Origin: Methanobrevibacter arboriphilus
Lineage (GTDB): Archaea; Methanobacteriota; Methanobacteria; Methanobacteriales; Methanobacteriaceae
NCBI RefSeq assembly: GCF_019669925.1
Contig: NZ_AP019779.1
Coordinates: 1,565,001 to 1,629,000, forward strand
Length of the DNA: 64,000 nt
Direction: 5' to 3'
In this document: in pieces, positions 61,794 through 64,000 of the stretch
Position numbering within the stretch: the stretch's first letter is position 1
Layout of the letters: each line of letters begins with the position of its first letter
Translations under genes and position numbers: made by a program
Notes under the pieces: model-generated
The model's input: the letters and a program-made list of their open reading frames with translations, nothing else
What the model was told of the DNA's origin: nothing
Database searches by the model: none

Positions 61794-63413
61794 ATGTTTT
61801 TATCAACAAATAAATGTGAAGGGATTGGAGAATGTGTTAAAATATGTCCCACTGAAGCTATTCGCCTTATAAATGGTAAGGCTTTCAGCTGTATTACTTG
61901 TGGGGCTTGTTTTGAGGCTTGCCCAAATCAAGCTATCTTCAAAAATAGATATGGGGGGTATGTAGTTGATAGGGCCAAATGTAATGGCTGTGGAGTATGT
62001 GAATTTACTTGCCCAGTTAATAGTATTCACATTGAAAATGGAATGACTAAAGGTATCTGTGCAAGATGTGGAATTTGTGTTGATTCTTGCCCAACTAAAT
62101 CTAGGATAGATGGCTTTGATTTAATTGAAGAGAAACAATTAAACTTTTTAAAATCACTTAATTTAGCTATTCCTACATTAAACGAATCTAAATCTTCAAA
62201 GTCTCATACCAAAAGAAACTTTGTTGGAACAGACCATGAAAATTGTATCTTATGTGGGCGGTGTGAGTATTATTGTCCTACTAAAGCTATTGATGTTAAT
62301 ATAAATCAAAAAGGTGTTTGTACGGAGTGTAGGGTTTGTACAGATGTTTGTCCTGCAGATGCCATTCAAAATGGTGTTATTGATCATGATAAATGTGTTT
62401 TGTGTTTGAATTGTCTTAAAAATTGTCCAAATGGTGCTATTAAAGCAGACAACTTTGAAGTTAATATTATTAAACCTGAGGATGAAATAACTGGTTCAAT
62501 TGTTTCATGCCTTAATTGTGGTTTATGTGCCGATAATAGTACTACTGGTGCTTTAAAACAAATTAATGGTAAGATGCGTTTTGATCCTTCTATTAATATT
62601 CAAGGAGCTAAAAATAAATTAGAAGATAATAAATTAGAAGATAATAAATTGGATAATAATGAATTTGATAATGAACTTCTTGATAATATTTTAGATGATG
62701 CATTTGACACTAATGATAAAGTTAGTACTAATAATGAAGATATTAAAAGTAATAATAATATAATATCTGATTTTGGAGATAAATATCTAGCTCAAGATGA
62801 TATGGCATTAGCTAAAGAACTTTTAAAAGCTGATGTTGGGTTTGAAAAAATTAATCAAAAATCAATTGATTCATGTCCTGTTTCTACACTTAAAGAAGAC
62901 GAAAATGATGAATTTGCACTTAATGGTTATTGTGTTTCTTGTGGTAAATGTGTTAAAGTATGTGATAGACAGAATGCTCGTAAATTTATTACAGCTGAGT
63001 GGGATGGCTCTGTTTCAGATGATTGTATATCCTGTGGAATATGTAGTGAACTCTGTCCTAAAGATGCTATTACTTTAAAAAGAGGCACCATTGAAGTCGA
63101 TATGGATAAATGTATTCTTTGTGAAACTTGTGGAATTCATTGTCCTGTAGATGCAATTCCAAAAACTACAATGGCTAAAAAACGCATCTCCAATGGCTTC
63201 AATTTAATTGATAATAAGCTTTGTATGAATTGTAAATTATGTTATAGAATTTGCCCTGAAGACGCTATTATTGATAGAGAAGATGTTGGAATGATGATGG
63301 TGGATGATAGTAAATGTATTTATTGTGGTGCATGTCGTAATGCCTGTCCTGCAAAAGCATTTATTTTTGAAAGAGAATTTGAAGATTTCAATGATAAAAT
63401 TAGTAATAAATAA
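61794..63413 (+). CDS. ehbK: energy-converting hydrogenase B polyferredoxin K
   Basis: A 539-residue electron carrier. I count eleven complete CX2CX2CX3C motifs (from [11 protein letters not shown] to [11 protein letters not shown]), plus a first irregular one ([11 protein letters not shown]) and one degenerate ([11 protein letters not shown]). Between them, residues about 265-340 form an Asn/Asp-rich low-complexity insert with a tandem KLEDN repeat. It moves electrons between the hydrogenase module and its partners. ATG 61794 follows GGAAG. Confidence 0.9.
   Translation: MFLSTNKCEGIGECVKICPTEAIRLINGKAFSCITCGACFEACPNQAIFKNRYGGYVVDRAKCNGCGVCEFTCPVNSIHIENGMTKGICARCGICVDSCPTKSRIDGFDLIEEKQLNFLKSLNLAIPTLNESKSSKSHTKRNFVGTDHENCILCGRCEYYCPTKAIDVNINQKGVCTECRVCTDVCPADAIQNGVIDHDKCVLCLNCLKNCPNGAIKADNFEVNIIKPEDEITGSIVSCLNCGLCADNSTTGALKQINGKMRFDPSINIQGAKNKLEDNKLEDNKLDNNEFDNELLDNILDDAFDTNDKVSTNNEDIKSNNNIISDFGDKYLAQDDMALAKELLKADVGFEKINQKSIDSCPVSTLKEDENDEFALNGYCVSCGKCVKVCDRQNARKFITAEWDGSVSDDCISCGICSELCPKDAITLKRGTIEVDMDKCILCETCGIHCPVDAIPKTTMAKKRISNGFNLIDNKLCMNCKLCYRICPEDAIIDREDVGMMMVDDSKCIYCGACRNACPAKAFIFEREFEDFNDKISNK
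62602..62700 (+). repeat. in-frame AATTAGAAGATAATA-type repeat in ehbK
   Basis: Three near copies of a 15-nt unit (encoding [15 protein letters not shown]) followed by degenerate ones. Encodes an Asn/Asp-rich linker between cluster motifs. Confidence 0.7.
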
Positions 63414-63515
63414 TAATTATCTTTAATGATCAAGAATATTTTAAAAAATCTATTTAAAAATATATTTATTATAACTTCATAATAATATTTAACTGAATAA
63501 CTTTATGGTGTTTGA

Positions 63516-64000
63516 ATGAAAAATTTAATAAGAATAATGCTAGAAGGAGCTTTTGGGAATTTTAAAAAGGTTTTTTTTGCTTCTAATAGAGTAACGGATA
63601 TGGAAATGAGAGAAGATATCCTGAATGGTAAAATAAAACCAAAAGATAAAGTAGCTATCAATGCTTGCATTGGCTGTTCTGGCTGTGCAAATGTATGTCC
63701 AACTAATGCAATTGATATGGTTGATTTAGAAACTCCTGAAGAGCTGATGGATGGATGGATCAAAACACAAGTCCCAAAACTCAATTCAGAAAAATGTGTT
63801 GTATGTTATTACTGTCATGATTTTTGCCCAGTTTATGCATTATTTGGTGAAAAAGCTACAATACATCCTCATGATGTTGGCAAAGTCGAATTAGACCTTG
63901 AAGAACATATGAATAAACCATTTAAAATTTCTGAAGATAAACTTTCATTTATATCTCAATATTTATCTGATAAAACTGTGATAAAAAATAATACTAGTGA
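63516..64000 (+). CDS. ehbL: energy-converting hydrogenase B ferredoxin subunit L, 3' end cut off
   Basis: The frame is open to the end of the window. At least 161 residues, beginning [15 protein letters not shown], with two [4Fe-4S] motifs, [12 protein letters not shown] (about 51) and [12 protein letters not shown] (about 91). This resembles the NuoI-like ferredoxin of energy-converting hydrogenases. ATG 63516 follows GGTG by 6 nt. The hydrogenase small and large subunits (ehbM, ehbN) are expected just beyond the window. Confidence 0.85.
   Translation, partial: MKNLIRIMLEGAFGNFKKVFFASNRVTDMEMREDILNGKIKPKDKVAINACIGCSGCANVCPTNAIDMVDLETPEELMDGWIKTQVPKLNSEKCVVCYYCHDFCPVYALFGEKATIHPHDVGKVELDLEEHMNKPFKISEDKLSFISQYLSDKTVIKNNTS

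Overview
The window looks like a chromosomal segment of a hydrogenotrophic, formate-using methanogen close to Methanobrevibacter (Methanobacteriaceae). The DNA is very AT-rich with long AT-only intergenic stretches. It carries a formate dehydrogenase cluster (fdhC, fdhAB), a tungsten-type formylmethanofuran dehydrogenase operon (fwdHFGDBAC), the Ehb energy-converting hydrogenase operon (ehbA to a cut-off ehbL), coenzyme B synthesis genes (aksA, hacA), class I lysyl-tRNA synthetase, FEN-1 and NrpR. I see no CRISPR array, insertion sequence or rRNA; one intron-containing elongator tRNA-Met is present.

Layout. 1-10 kb: the end of a PAC2 protein, a cation/proton antiporter behind a fluoride riboswitch, lysS, thiC, a PfkB kinase and a ModE-like regulator. 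9.8-15.8 kb: hxlB, a carboxymuconolactone decarboxylase-like protein, a cysteine-free FdhD, a FecCD/FecE transporter with an FmdE protein, and a small protein with a strict four-residue repeat. 16.8-32.5 kb: a molybdenum/tungsten block (fdhC, fdhAB, mobB-moaA, the fwd operon, two small paralogues). 32.6-41.5 kb: molybdate/tungstate ABC transporter, nrpR, glnA with an NrpR-type operator, and an aldo/keto reductase. 41.9-55 kb: tRNA-Met, three M14-like HGxE proteins (one apparently inactive), ahcY, fen, hacA, aksA and argG. 55-64 kb: a DUF457 membrane protein and ehbA-L.

How the genes fit together. Formate enters through FdhC and is oxidised by FdhAB, which passes electrons to F420. CO2 is reduced by Fwd. 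Both enzymes need a metal pterin cofactor, supplied by MoaA, MobB and FdhD, and metal imported by ModABC. Ehb is expected to supply low-potential ferredoxin for anabolism.

Most interesting signal. Two intergenic hairpin loci look like trans-acting antisense small RNAs. One (about 8118-8245, + strand) exposes 16 nt perfectly complementary to the fdhC start codon region. The other (about 52785-52925, - strand) has a 12-bp stem whose loop is complementary (11 + 6 nt around a small internal loop) to the Shine-Dalgarno and start region of fwdH, the first fwd gene. Each has a plausible promoter and a T-rich 3' end. Together they suggest an undescribed RNA layer controlling entry of both methanogenic substrates. 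Other notable points are four genes whose best start is ATT, the fluoride riboswitch on an antiporter gene, and in-frame low-complexity expansions in several conserved proteins.
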